Below are positions 46,006 through 56,354 of a stretch of DNA of 64,000 bases, in pieces (the first letter of the stretch is position 1; each line of letters opens with the position of its first letter). The notes under the pieces are model-generated. The model saw only the letters and a program-made list of their open reading frames with translations, did not search any database and had not been told where the DNA came from. The DNA lies in assembly GCA_013350335.1 (NCBI GenBank), contig CM023541.1:40292739-40356738 (forward strand). Reading direction: 5' to 3'. Source of the stretch: Chimonanthus salicifolius (taxonomy: Eukaryota; Streptophyta; Magnoliopsida; Laurales; Calycanthaceae). The position numbers were made by a program, and so were the translations under genes.

Positions 46006-47787
46006 CAGGGGTAGAAAAATCGGCCGGGCCAAGATCTCGGCCGAACTTTTTCTCTTTCCTGCCCATTTTTTTTTAAAAAAAAATTCCAAAAAAATTACAG
46101 TAAATGCAGATAATTATGGGCTTATTGAATATGTAATTTTTTCATAAAATATCGAACATTTACATCTTCTAATATATTTTTGAAGTTACGATAGCGGGAA
46201 ATTATAGCGGAAAATTATATAATTAGTAATAAAATGGTGAAAATTACAAGGAAAATGATATAAATGAGGAAAATTTGTAGAAATAAAATATCGGACATTT
46301 ACATCTTTCATGTATTATTTTATAGGTTTTACCATTTACTGACATTTATATGTCATAATCCATAGTTAATGATGAAATAATTAGAAAATGATAGAAAATA
46401 AAAGGAAAAAATTGCATCCCTGTAAAATAAGTTAGTATACAGTAAATAACAACATATAAAAAAGTTTCATGTCTTATTTTATAGGTTTTACCATTTTCTA
46501 ACATTTATATGTCATAATCCATAGTTAATGATGAACTAATTGCAAAAAGAAAGAAAATAAAAGGAAAAAATTGCATTCCTGTAAAAGAAGTTAGTATACA
46601 GTAAAAAAAGCAAATAAAAAATTTTCATGTATTATTTTATAGGTTTTACCATTTTCTAACATTTATAAGTCATAATCCATATTTTATAATGAAATAATTA
46701 AAATAAAGAGTAAATGAAAGTAAAATATGTTGCTGTAAATTTTGACATGTTAGTAACAGTAACTAAGAGCAAATGAAAAATGTTCATCTATTATTTTATA
46801 GGTTTTATCATTTTCTAACTTTTTTTTTCATTTATGCTATTTTATGTTGAAATAGTTAACAAAAAGGAATAAATAAATGAAAAAAAATAGTAACTAACAA
46901 ACTACACAAAAAATAACTACAGATACATTCAGATGGAAAAAAAAATTATAACACCTTTATAAAGCTTTTATTTACTACATATGTTATTTAAGTTCAAGCA
47001 TTTTTTAACAAATTATAACACTTTTATGTTATTTTTGGCTGAAAAAAATTAAAATAAAATATAGATAAATCGAAATAAATTACAAAACTTACAATATTAG
47101 TAGATCTATAAATGAAGAAAACTTTGAATAGTCTGGATCGTTCAGTTTCAACCAAATCTTGGTCCTTTAGAACTCAGTTAGATCAAGTAATGAAGAGTGA
47201 ATTTTTTTTTGGAAAAGAAATGGTAAAATCTGGTTTTTTCCTTGAAAATAAGTGTGTGAAATTTGAAGTGTAGGTGAATGGTATTTATAGAAAAAAATTG
47301 GACCGGGTCGATTTTTCAGATTTAAAAATAATAATAAAATATTCACACATGCCGGACCAGCCGAATCCTGCAGTCTGCCGTACACAGAGATTTGACTGGG
47401 AGAAATTGGTTGACAGGTGAGATATCGCCAGATATCTCTTCCGATATATCGGATATGAGATATCGGCAAAATATCGCCGAACTTGAGTTGGGCCTAGGCC
47501 CGACTTTTACTGTTTTTTTCTGGAAAAAACGGCAGATTCGGCCCAAATTTGGCCCAAATTCGGCCGAGATTTTGATTGATATATCGGTCATCTCGACCGA
47601 TATTTAAAAAAAAAAAAACAACCGAATTTTTAAAATTCGGCCGATATCATGACCGATAATTTGGTCAAAAATTCGTTCATATTGGCCGAATTTTTTTTTG
47701 TTACGTATCGGCCGATATAATTCGGTGGTCGAAAATTCGATATATATCGGCCGATACGCACAGTATCAACTGATATTTTAACCGCTG
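46006..47787. mobile_element. Non-autonomous hAT element (1.78 kb)
   Basis: Flanked by identical 8-bp copies of CTAGAGAG (45998-46005 and 47788-47795), which fit the hAT target pattern nTnnnnAn. The termini are CAGGGGTAGAAAAATC and, reversed, CAGCGGTTAAAATATC (12 of 16 match). Subterminal zones carry clusters of ATCGGCC / GGCCGATAT palindromes (left 46018-46045, right 47400-47775). The interior is non-coding and holds four 159-bp tandem repeats. No transposase is present, so mobility would need a partner element elsewhere. Confidence 0.85.
46307..46940. repeat. Four tandem repeats of about 159 bp
   Basis: Units begin with TTCATGT/CTATTATTTTATAGG at 46307, 46466, 46624 and 46783 (spacing 159, 158, 159). 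Conserved inner blocks are CATTTATATGTCATAATCC and GTTAGTATACAGTAA. The fourth unit is the most diverged. They lie inside the hAT element. Confidence 0.92.
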
Positions 47788-47795
47788 CTAGAGAG

Positions 47796-49682
47796 AATCT
47801 AAGAAAGCTCAATACATTCTTTTTGGGTCCCCATAATGTTAGACATTGATAGGTGCGAAAAGTCCAATTAGATTGAGCTCACGCTACTACGCATTTGGCT
47901 AGGATTTGGTTCCTATGCCTTAGAGACTTTGCCACAATTTCTAAAAACACCAAAGGGTTCTTACCTTGTTAATTATTGAAATTTTTATATTAATTTCTTC
48001 ATTTTATTTATAAAAAAACTTACTTAAACATTTATTTTTAATTATCCATCTACATGTCATCATGTCAAATACTGCTTCATGTAGATCTGGCCTATTACCC
48101 ATCAACCCTTTCATTTTTTGAACAAAAGGACAGTTGTTTTTGCCTAAGAGACGTACTTCATGAGAAGCAAACCTCTTTAAAGAGATTTTTAGTTGTAAAA
48201 GAAAAATAAATGGAGATAATTTATAGTTTTTAACATTTTGTGTGGGGTAATATTGCCATTCCATGTGATGTATCCATTGAAAAAGACAATCTTTTTGCTT
48301 CACCTCTTTATTGAAAAACTCATCAACATATTTAAAGAAAGACATTTTTAATCAACCCATTACCATAATGAGTCCTATACTTTGGTTTGCAAGTAATTCG
48401 TACATATTGTGTGAAGTTTATCAAGTGAAGAATGGTTCAGACTTCAGATTGTCCATCATTTATTAAAATATTGATAATAATCAGGGTGCTTAGCATCAAT
48501 AATCAAGGCTTAAGATGAGCTACAATCTGAAACTTTAGAAAAAGCCTTCAATTAGTCATGGACTTGCCCAATAAAAAATAAAAGAGTTAGCCAATACACT
48601 AATTCCATGAACATATTCGAATATTCCATCTAAATTGGATTAGAGTAATATTAAAGCTTGATTTTCATCCCTAACTTAATCTTGGTAAAAACATCCTTCG
48701 AATACTTTGCAGATGGATAGTCCAAGCCCATCCCATTTAGTTGTTATGGCAGAAAAGGAATGGGCCCAAGTCCACAGTCCATAAACAACCAAACGGAGAG
48801 CTCTCACCTTTTCTTGGGCCAGGTGGCTGCTCCCATTAACTTGGGCCCATGGATATAGGCCCAGAATTTTTTCCAGTATCTAACGATAGGATGGCCCAGT
48901 TTTGTAAAGATAATGGAATCAACTTTTGACAGTGTAAAGTCAGGTAAACTCATTTACGGAAGGTCCCTAAGCCAAATCCAAGAGCCTCAACAAGTAACAC
49001 AGTGCAGGTTGGACTAGATCGATGGACTTAGGCCCAATCAAGTTGCAACTTTACATTGTTCAAACGCCACTAAATGTAAGTACTATTTAGAAAGCTAGAA
49101 AAGGGCAATTTTAAGATGTGAGAAGAGTTTGAATTTTATGTAAGTGGCTAAGGATTTTTTCACTCTCAACAGTCAACACAGACCATAAAGGGATCCAATC
49201 TTATGAACCATTTTTAAATATCTCATAACTTTGACGAGTTTAAACTTTAAAGGATACAAAGAGCCCCGTATCTGTTGATTTAATTGCAGAAGCTACCCAT
49301 ATAATTTCAACAACTACAAAAGCTACCCCTACCTTTTGCCTCAATTGTAAACTTCCCCCACTGATTAGTTTAGCATTTTTTATGTCCAAAAGGCCTTTCA
49401 ATATTTAAAGAGCTACAATAGTAAAATATTTTTAGTAAGATAATCTACCGTAGTAGTTTATAAAAAGAACACAAGCCTATGCAATTGCATTAAATGTGTA
49501 AAAATTATAAGGATGGAAGATGGGTATAATTTTACTCCTACAAATTTATTTTATCTCTATGAAACGACCATTAAAATACAAGATTTATTAAACTCAAAAT
49601 TTCAACAATGAAAATCATATATTTAACATGATTACATGCATATGAAACATCACCCACTTTATATCTATGTGGTCTTCCACAC
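47796..49682. other. Intergenic, no gene recognised
   Basis: AT-rich sequence. The longest frame (48004-48345, minus, 113 codons) has no recognisable motif and is probably chance. Repeated AGCTACCC..AATTG phrases at 49290-49370 resemble the 49.86-50.17-kb repeat. Confidence 0.6.
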
Positions 49683-49690
49683 TGTCTCAC

Positions 49691-49811
49691 TAGGGTGTAA
49701 ATATCGATTTTTAAAACCTTTATATATCGGCTGATATTAGTGGATTTGTAAAAAAAGAAAAAAAAAAAGGAGAAAGAAATATCTCAACAGATACGGAGAT
49801 TTCTACTCCTG
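49691..49811. mobile_element. 121-bp hAT-family MITE
   Basis: Starts TAGGGTGTAAATATCG and ends CGGAGATTTCTACTCCTG; flanked by TGTCTCAC (49683-49690) and TGTCCCAC (49812-49819), an 8-bp duplication with one mismatch. Contains TATCGGCTGATATTAG, linking it to the larger family members at 46 and 61.5 kb. Confidence 0.75.
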
Positions 49812-49854
49812 TGTCCCACTATGTTAGCTCATTTAATTTTGAGAAGGTGTTTAA

Positions 49855-50165
49855 AAAGTATGTCGTGGGTTTCATTCTTATAACTCTTTAATTGATAAAG
49901 GTTACTTTAGTCATTTAATATATTAGAAGTGGGTGTTTTCAATTGAAATGAAAAGATAAGGGTTACTTTTTCAATTTATTAAAAAAATAGAGGTGGCTTT
50001 TGCAATTAAGGCAACAGATAGAGGATATTTGCAAATTACTGTTTAAATTATTTTTTAATCTCCAACGGACACTATTTTTAGTATTTATAGGTTACCTAAT
50101 ATGTGCACATTCTATGGACTTACTTTGGTACAATACTAACATATAAAGTATAGTTTTAAGTATAA
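49855..50165. repeat. Second copy of the 39.4-kb repeat unit
   Basis: Diverged duplicate of 39405-39650 with conserved blocks TATAACTCTTTAATTGA, GGTTACTTTAG, AATTACTGTTTA and TTTTTTAATCTCCAACGG. No coding content. Confidence 0.75.
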
Positions 50166-51460
50166 ACTAGCAAGAGAGATCTGCTTCTTATGAGTGATAT
50201 TAGTAAAAAAAATTATAGTAATACTCTTTTCTCAATTCACAATATTTTTATAAAAATTCATATTTTTAGATGTAAATGTAAAAAATCTCGGCCATAACCT
50301 TCAAACTCACCAAATTTATTCATAAACTCAAATTTTTTTAGTTAATATGAGCATAATTTTTCTCTATTTTTAGATGATAATATGATAAATCCTTTTAATT
50401 CACTAAATTTCATCTTAAAATCTTTTTCCCTTTTTAGCTTTTCCTTTTACAAAATTTTCATATTTTTGACTTGCCAATTTGAAAGCTAATCACAACCGTT
50501 TAACAAACAAATGATCAAGATCATTTTGACAATCACCTTAAACTATATCTATATTATCTTTTTACATATAATGTAAAGATATTTAAATGAAGCAATGGTT
50601 TTTTTTTTTATATAGTTTACATTTTTTATGCTTATAGACTATAGAGTGTGTACTTTTAACGTTTATTTATCATTGATGAAATGACTAAACAATGCGATTT
50701 CCTTGAATCGACTCTTTTAAGCATTAGGGCTAGACATTTCAAGATGCGACCATTCACAAGATATCATATTCACATGAAAGAAAGTTGTTTTGGTCATTTC
50801 AATTGCGTGAGAAGTTGTTAAACTTTATTGCATGAAGCCACATTCATAGCTCATGTCCAAAGCTCTTCTTGTGCCACACTCTATTGTGTTTATAAAAAGA
50901 ACATTGACTATTAATTTATTAAATGATTGATGTATTGTATTCGGTATGATGGGTGCATTACAAAAACCTTCAATTCAATATAAGATCTAAAAACTACCTT
51001 AATCCTATTATAAAAGTAATGTATATTAAGCTTTACGTAAGATTATCCAATCAACCACTCAATATAACTAATCTATACGGTGTGTCATCAATAAATCATT
51101 CGATTATTAATGAATGTTCAATTCACTCAAGCATTTACTTTAGAAAAAAAAAACACTTGCATTGACTTTGGAATTAAGATAGGCTCACTAGAGCAAGCAG
51201 ATTGTCTCCGACAATGATCATTACATGTGGCGCATATATATATACACAAACGAGTTAATTAATTTGGATTGTGATTGCCCTTATAGTTTACCCAATTATT
51301 TAAATAGTGTAAAAAATGAATTTCTAAGAAATGAGATTGTAAGCAATTTTCATGATTTGTGGATTTTAAACTTGTAACACAAACAATGGACTAACCATAG
51401 TACAATACTACAATCCAACCCAATTCATCACCCAAAATCCAACTTGACAATGATTCTGAC
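50166..51460. other. Intergenic, nothing recognised
   Basis: AT-rich sequence of about 1.3 kb. No gene, RNA gene or classified repeat could be supported. Confidence 0.6.
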
Positions 51461-51640
51461 TTTTTTTTTTTTTAATTTACGTGTGAGAAATTACGAGAAA
51501 ACAATTGAAAAACCCCTACAGGTGATATCCACGGCCTTTAAGGCATACCAGGTGAAGTCATGACAGTTCGAACCTGACATCTCCCACTTTTTAAAGCGGG
51601 AGATTATCAGTTGAGCTACATCCATATGGACTAGCTGAGC
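51461..51640 (-). mobile_element. tRNA-derived SINE (family A)
   Basis: On the minus strand it starts with a tRNA-like head containing GTAGCTCAACTGATAATC (A box) and GGTTCGAACTG (B box, about 51568-51578), followed by a body and an A tail (T run 51461-51473 on plus). A matching copy at 53867-54041 supports it as a repeat, not a functional tRNA gene. Confidence 0.8.
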
Positions 51641-52285
51641 TACAATGACCCAAACTTGATTTATGATGTATGATCTAATCTATGACCCAATTAGCCTATC
51701 AACCTAATCTATTACCCAAATCATGTCCCAATCAACCCAATTTATGACCCATAGTTAACCAAACTTACCTACCATCTAATCCATGATTAACTCCTAGCCC
51801 ATAGTGCAACCTAACTAACATAATATCTATGATCTAGTATTTGACTCGTAACTCAACCCAACCCACATATGATATCTAAACAATGCCCTCCCTCCCGTGA
51901 AGTATATGAATTTATGGATTAGAGTGAGGTGGGTTGGGCCAAAATCTGATCCAATTACACCTTATTATATAATATTATGATCTTGAGTAAAATATATGTT
52001 GAATTGACTATATAATAATCATAGTTATCATAATTTAATTGAACCTATATTTTCGCCTCGTCGAACCTATGCATAACTCAATTTATTTTTAAGCATCAAC
52101 CTATTTTTTATTAGGCCAATCAATTTGAGTTGGGTTAAATAGGATTATTGGACAACTCATGTGATTAAGTAGATAATCGAGTCATGTAACAAAATAAATA
52201 AGTCTTCTCCACTAAAACATTATCAATGCAAAAAGTTACTTCTCAAAAATTATCAAATAATAATATAAAAATTGAAGAGTATATA

Positions 52286-52874
52286 TGTGAAACCCCTACC
52301 CACCAATGTGGGAAGAGTCCAACATCGGTGGTGGAGGGGAAAAGATTGGGAATTTAAGTGGCCAAGCCCCCTTGACCATGTGAGACGCGTTTTGGGCTGA
52401 GCCATGTGGGCCCAGGCCCAAATGCAAAACCGTGCGGGTTTGAGCTGTATGCGAGGCCAAAAGTGGACAATATCACACTGAGTCAAGCCCTAAGCCCTGT
52501 ATTCGGGTCGGGTCATTACAAATATGGTATCAGAGCTGAGGTTCTACACTCGGACTGTGTGAGCCTATCATCCTTCCTTGGAGTTGTTGAGCTGGACCGG
52601 AGTCTAGCCGGGGACGGCTCGAGGCTTTAGGGGGGTGATTGTGAAACCCCTACCCACCAATGTGGGAAGAGTCCCACATTGGTGGTGGAGGGGAAAAAGA
52701 TGGGGAATTAAGTGGCCAAGCCCCCTTGACCATTTGAGACCCGTTATGGGCCGAGCCACGTGGACCGAGGCCAAAATGCAAAACCGTGCGGGTTTGAGCT
52801 ATGTGTGAAGCCCAAAGCGGATAATATCATACTGAGTCAAGTCCTAAGCCCTGTATTCGAGTCGGGTCGTTACA
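52286..52874 (+). mobile_element. TRIM retrotransposon (two 235-bp LTRs)
   Basis: LTR1 is 52286-52520 and LTR2 52640-52874, both 235 bp, beginning TGTGAAACCCCTACCCACC and ending TTACA. The initiator-tRNA-Met primer site TGGTATCAGAGC lies at 52525-52536, 4 bp after LTR1, and a purine tract TTTAGGGGGG precedes LTR2. The 119-bp interior codes nothing, so it is a terminal-repeat retrotransposon in miniature. The LTRs differ at a modest number of sites. The flanks (ATATA / GTATG) give only a weak target duplication. Confidence 0.93.
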
Positions 52875-52878
52875 GTAT

Positions 52879-52881
<3 letters not shown>

Positions 52882-52945
<64 letters not shown>
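52882..52945. repeat. (AT)n microsatellite
   Basis: AT run of about 64 bp directly after the TRIM. Confidence 0.97.
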
Positions 52946-52948
<3 letters not shown>

Positions 52949-53009
52949 CTTCAAATAGATTGAGTCATACAAAACATTGACTCTATACTAATTCAAATTA
53001 AAATTAAAT

Positions 53010-53190
53010 TTTTTTTTTTTTTTTGTGATGGCTCACACCAAATGGAGGAGGGTGGAAAACTCCACACTGGCATGGATGGAGGGAGATAAAATCTCCAGTT
53101 GGCGCTCATGGTAGTGGAAATTGTCCAACATTGTCTGAGATGCCAGTCCTGATCCTGGATATAAGTAACATCCTTCCGTCAAATAGCGTA
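53010..53190 (-). mobile_element. Possible SINE or LINE tail
   Basis: A T run at 53010-53024 (A tail on minus) adjoins GC-richer sequence containing CACCAAATGGAGGAGGGTGG and CATGGATGGAGGGAG, unlike the AT-rich surroundings. No box motifs or target duplication were identified. Confidence 0.35.
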
Positions 53191-53866
53191 AGGTCTTTTA
53201 GAGTGTGTGAATAGATCGTTACATTTTTATTTAAATCAAATTCATATTTAAAATAAATTGAATTAGATTGTGCTTTAAAGTGTTTAAATTGACGATCCAA
53301 AGGAGTTGGAGTGACGACGTACTTTAGAAAACGAGAGTCTGAGTTCAGTTTTCACTCTACTCTAAAAAACCACTCTCTATAGAATCAATCAATGTATGAT
53401 TACGAATACTTGTAATTGCTCTAAAGATTAGTCGGTACTCTAGACATAAAAAATGTATTTGAAGTGACATGAGACAATTGCATCCTCAGCTTTGTGATTC
53501 CAAAAGATCCCATGTCCGACCGGACAGGAATTTAGGATTTGGTCAGTTCCATTGCAACAAATAAGCCGAGTTAGTGAAAAGAAAGAAGAGAACATAGAAT
53601 AGGCCGCCCATTTCCTAAATTCCTAATAACAACAACAATATACGATCTAAAGTAAACTCATCATTCTTCATGGACTTGTTTTCAATTTGATATCTTTGTG
53701 TTTGGCTTTTATTCTTACACTTTCACACAAAGTAAATATTAAAAATTAAAATCACATCAAATATAAATCCAAATTCTTCTAGTAAAATTTCCAATGCACG
53801 CCTGCAGCCGTCCCCAAATTACACGTCACCATAATTTAAATCTAAATTGACAAATCTTAACCGAAC

Positions 53867-54041
53867 TTTTTTTTTTTTTAATTTACTTATGGGATACTAC
53901 GGGATACCCAGCATAAAACCCTCACGAATGAACTCCACTATCCTTCGGACATACCAAAGTTAGGCCATGGGGGCCCGAACACGCAACTTATCGCTTTCTG
54001 AGGTGAGAGATAACCGATTGAACTATACCTATATAAGTAAT
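53867..54041 (-). mobile_element. tRNA-derived SINE (family A)
   Basis: Same layout as the 51.5-kb copy: T run 53867-53879, body with GGGATACTACGGGATACCC, reversed B-box region CCCGAACACGC, reversed A-box GATAACCGATTGAACTA. The flanks TTAACCGAAC (left) and TTAACCAAAAC (right, 54042-54052) look like a decayed target duplication. Confidence 0.78.
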
Positions 54042-54534
54042 TTTAACCAAAACTTACTATTAATTATATTACTTTCAATACCACATAAGGCATTTATTTT
54101 AAATTTTTTACTTTTAAAGTCATTGCAATTTAAAAAAATTAAAACAGTTTTATCAATAAAGTCAATGCAATTTAAAAAATTAAAACAGTGTTATCAATAA
54201 AGTCAATGAAATTTTAAAAAGATTAAAATACTGATGATCATGATTTGACGTTATATTCTTTCTAAAATGTTTTGATGAGTTTTTTTTTTTAAAGCAATGG
54301 CTTTTGATGGTCAAGAAATGTAACCACGTATTTACTAATTCAAAATCATAATTAATGTTTTTTATCCATATTAAAAGGGTGGTTTGTCTTTTGCGAAAAT
54401 AGGACTGAGTCAAATCAATATATTAATTCAGAGCCATTAAAACAGTCTAAGGCAATTTCTTTTTGGGTGTCTAGAAGCAAATTCTTATGAAACTATAATA
54501 ACTTAAAAAAGAATTTATTAAAAAAATGACTAAA

Positions 54535-54971
54535 GGCGGGCTATACAAACACTCGGATTTCCTGTCTCTGTCTGTGCACATCCATTTTCGAATTTTTAGG
54601 TGAAATTACCATTTTATCCCCACGTTTTAACTCATTCGCACGAACTGCCAGTTCATTCTCAGTTGTATTTTTAGTTCATTCGAACAAGTGTTCATTCATT
54701 CGAATGAACATATATATGTCAATCCTTCACAAAATTTGACTCATTCATTCGAATGAACCAAACTGTTCATTCTAACGAATGAATACTCGTTCGAAGGAAC
54801 GGAAATTATATTAAGATGTTAGTTCGAATGAGTATATTAATTCAAATGAACTGAGAATGAACTCAAAGTTCGTTCGAATGATATATACGCGGGGGTAGAA
54901 TGGTAATTTCATCCAAAAATTCGAAAATGGGTGTATAGAGGCAGGAAATCCGAGTCTCTATATGACTGACC
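54535..54971. mobile_element. Mutator-type MITE with long inverted arms
   Basis: 437-bp foldback element flanked by perfect 9-bp copies of ATGACTAAA (54526-54534 and 54972-54980), as for Mutator-like elements. The arms of about 85-90 bp share ACTCGGATTTCCTG, CCATTTTCGAATTTTT and GAAATTACCATT in inverted order. The interior is packed with TTCATTCGAATGAAC-type palindromes. No coding capacity. Confidence 0.9.
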
Positions 54972-54980
54972 ATGACTAAA

Positions 54981-56200
54981 TGGCTCGTAAGACTTAACTA
55001 GTAATATAATACTAAAGCAATTATAGACTTATAGGTTAACTTTTTAAGAGATTTTATATTTATTATAAGTTGAGATCCATTTCATCAAATAAGATGGATG
55101 ATACTGATAATATAATTAAAACTAAATCTTCTATTAAATTATAACAATTCTGTTAAAGCAATCAAATTTTAAGAGTCTAAAATTATAAAAAAAACTTCGA
55201 GAGATTTTACATTTATCATTGGTTAGGCTTCATTCCGTCAAATGGGATGAGTTCAATAATTCAGATACTCTCTGTACGACTGTCTTAATTTTGTGAGACT
55301 GAGTTACCAAAAAATCAATGACTCGTAGAAATTTTGAAGGTTAAAATGACTTAGAGAGTTATTTTTAAAAGAAATTTTACATTTAGTAACCTGTGTTTCA
55401 TTGGATTAAATAGGATGTATAGAAAACACCATTGATAGTATAATTGAAAGGAAGTCTTTATTAAATTATCATAATTTTGTGAGATAAGTCATTGGTCGTT
55501 AAAAGTCAATCACAAAATTAAAATAACCTAAACGAAGGGTCTGTCCATTTAATATACTTTTTATATATTTTAACTATAAATGCGTAATCTACTTAAAATT
55601 TTAAGAACACCTATAGTGAGTTGGATTGTTGATTTCTTTAGAGAGACTCAATCGATAAATAGAAAACTTCATTACCCAATCACCATAAATTTATAAGGTA
55701 GACAATAAAAAGTCAAAGGTTTAACTTATCATATAAAATTCGAAATATGCTCATTCACCATCTTTCTCATTTTTTTATATATGTTACAACATAAATTGCA
55801 TAACCTCTTAAATTTTTAAAGTTTTAATAAAGAATCTATTTAAATAAAAAATATAAAATCTCTTTAAAACTATCAAAAATACTTTTTTAATAATATGGAT
55901 ATCCATACTCCCCATATTAAAAGTGAGATTAATCTTAAGATTACATCAAACTATTCTTAAATACTTTTGATTCGTGACCTCGTGTCGATCTACAGTGTCG
56001 TCTTAGCCGAAGACGAAGAAGATGACAAAAAAGACAGACGAATTGTCATTGGAGAGACTAGAAATCTGTTTGGAGCATCAGACAAACTCTGAAGATGGAT
56101 CGAATCAGGTCTCAAACAAAGAGATCGATGGCAAATGAGTTCCAAACAAAGATGGCTTATATTAAAATGGGTCGGCATTGACATTAAACCCATAACATTA
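54981..56200. other. Intergenic upstream of the dioxygenase gene
   Basis: AT-rich, with several phrases of the type GAGATTTTACATTTAT..TAGG..TCATT..AAT.GGATG repeated at about 55050, 55200 and 55380, suggesting an old degenerate tandem repeat. No gene recognised; the minus-strand frame at 55990-56487 is antisense to the promoter and exon 1. Confidence 0.55.
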
Positions 56201-56262
56201 AAAATGAAAAAAAGAAGAAAAAAACAGAGCCTCAAATTTCTGTGTGGGTCTGCGTGTCTGAC

Positions 56263-56270
56263 TATAAATA
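56263..56270 (+). promoter_or_regulatory. TATA box of the dioxygenase gene
   Basis: TATAAATA lies 92 bp upstream of the chosen ATG (56355), giving an expected start of transcription near 56295 and a 5' UTR of about 60 nt. An in-frame-independent ATG at 56280 would lie too close to the TATA box to be in the mRNA. Confidence 0.75.
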
Positions 56271-56354
56271 CTGGGCTGGATGTGGGTGTGGAGTGTGGAG
56301 AATAAAAAGGGAGAAAGAAAGAAAGTAGGAGTAATCTGTAAAACAAAACTAAAG

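Noticed and set aside
46307..46940. Regular repeats resembling a CRISPR-like array
   Set aside because: The units are 159-bp direct tandem repeats with no constant short repeat/variable spacer pattern, in a plant genome and inside a hAT element.
48004..48345. 113-codon minus-strand ORF
   Set aside because: AT-rich, no motif, no splice partners or promoter seen.
51550..51640. Possible tRNA gene (A and B boxes on minus strand)
   Set aside because: The stems do not close as a tRNA, and the same unit with an A tail recurs at 53.9, 36.8 and 58.5 kb, so it is a SINE.
56280..56354. Earlier ATG for the dioxygenase (extends the frame upstream)
   Set aside because: It is only 10 bp after the TATA box, so it would not be in the mRNA; the ATG at 56355 gives the normal N-terminus.
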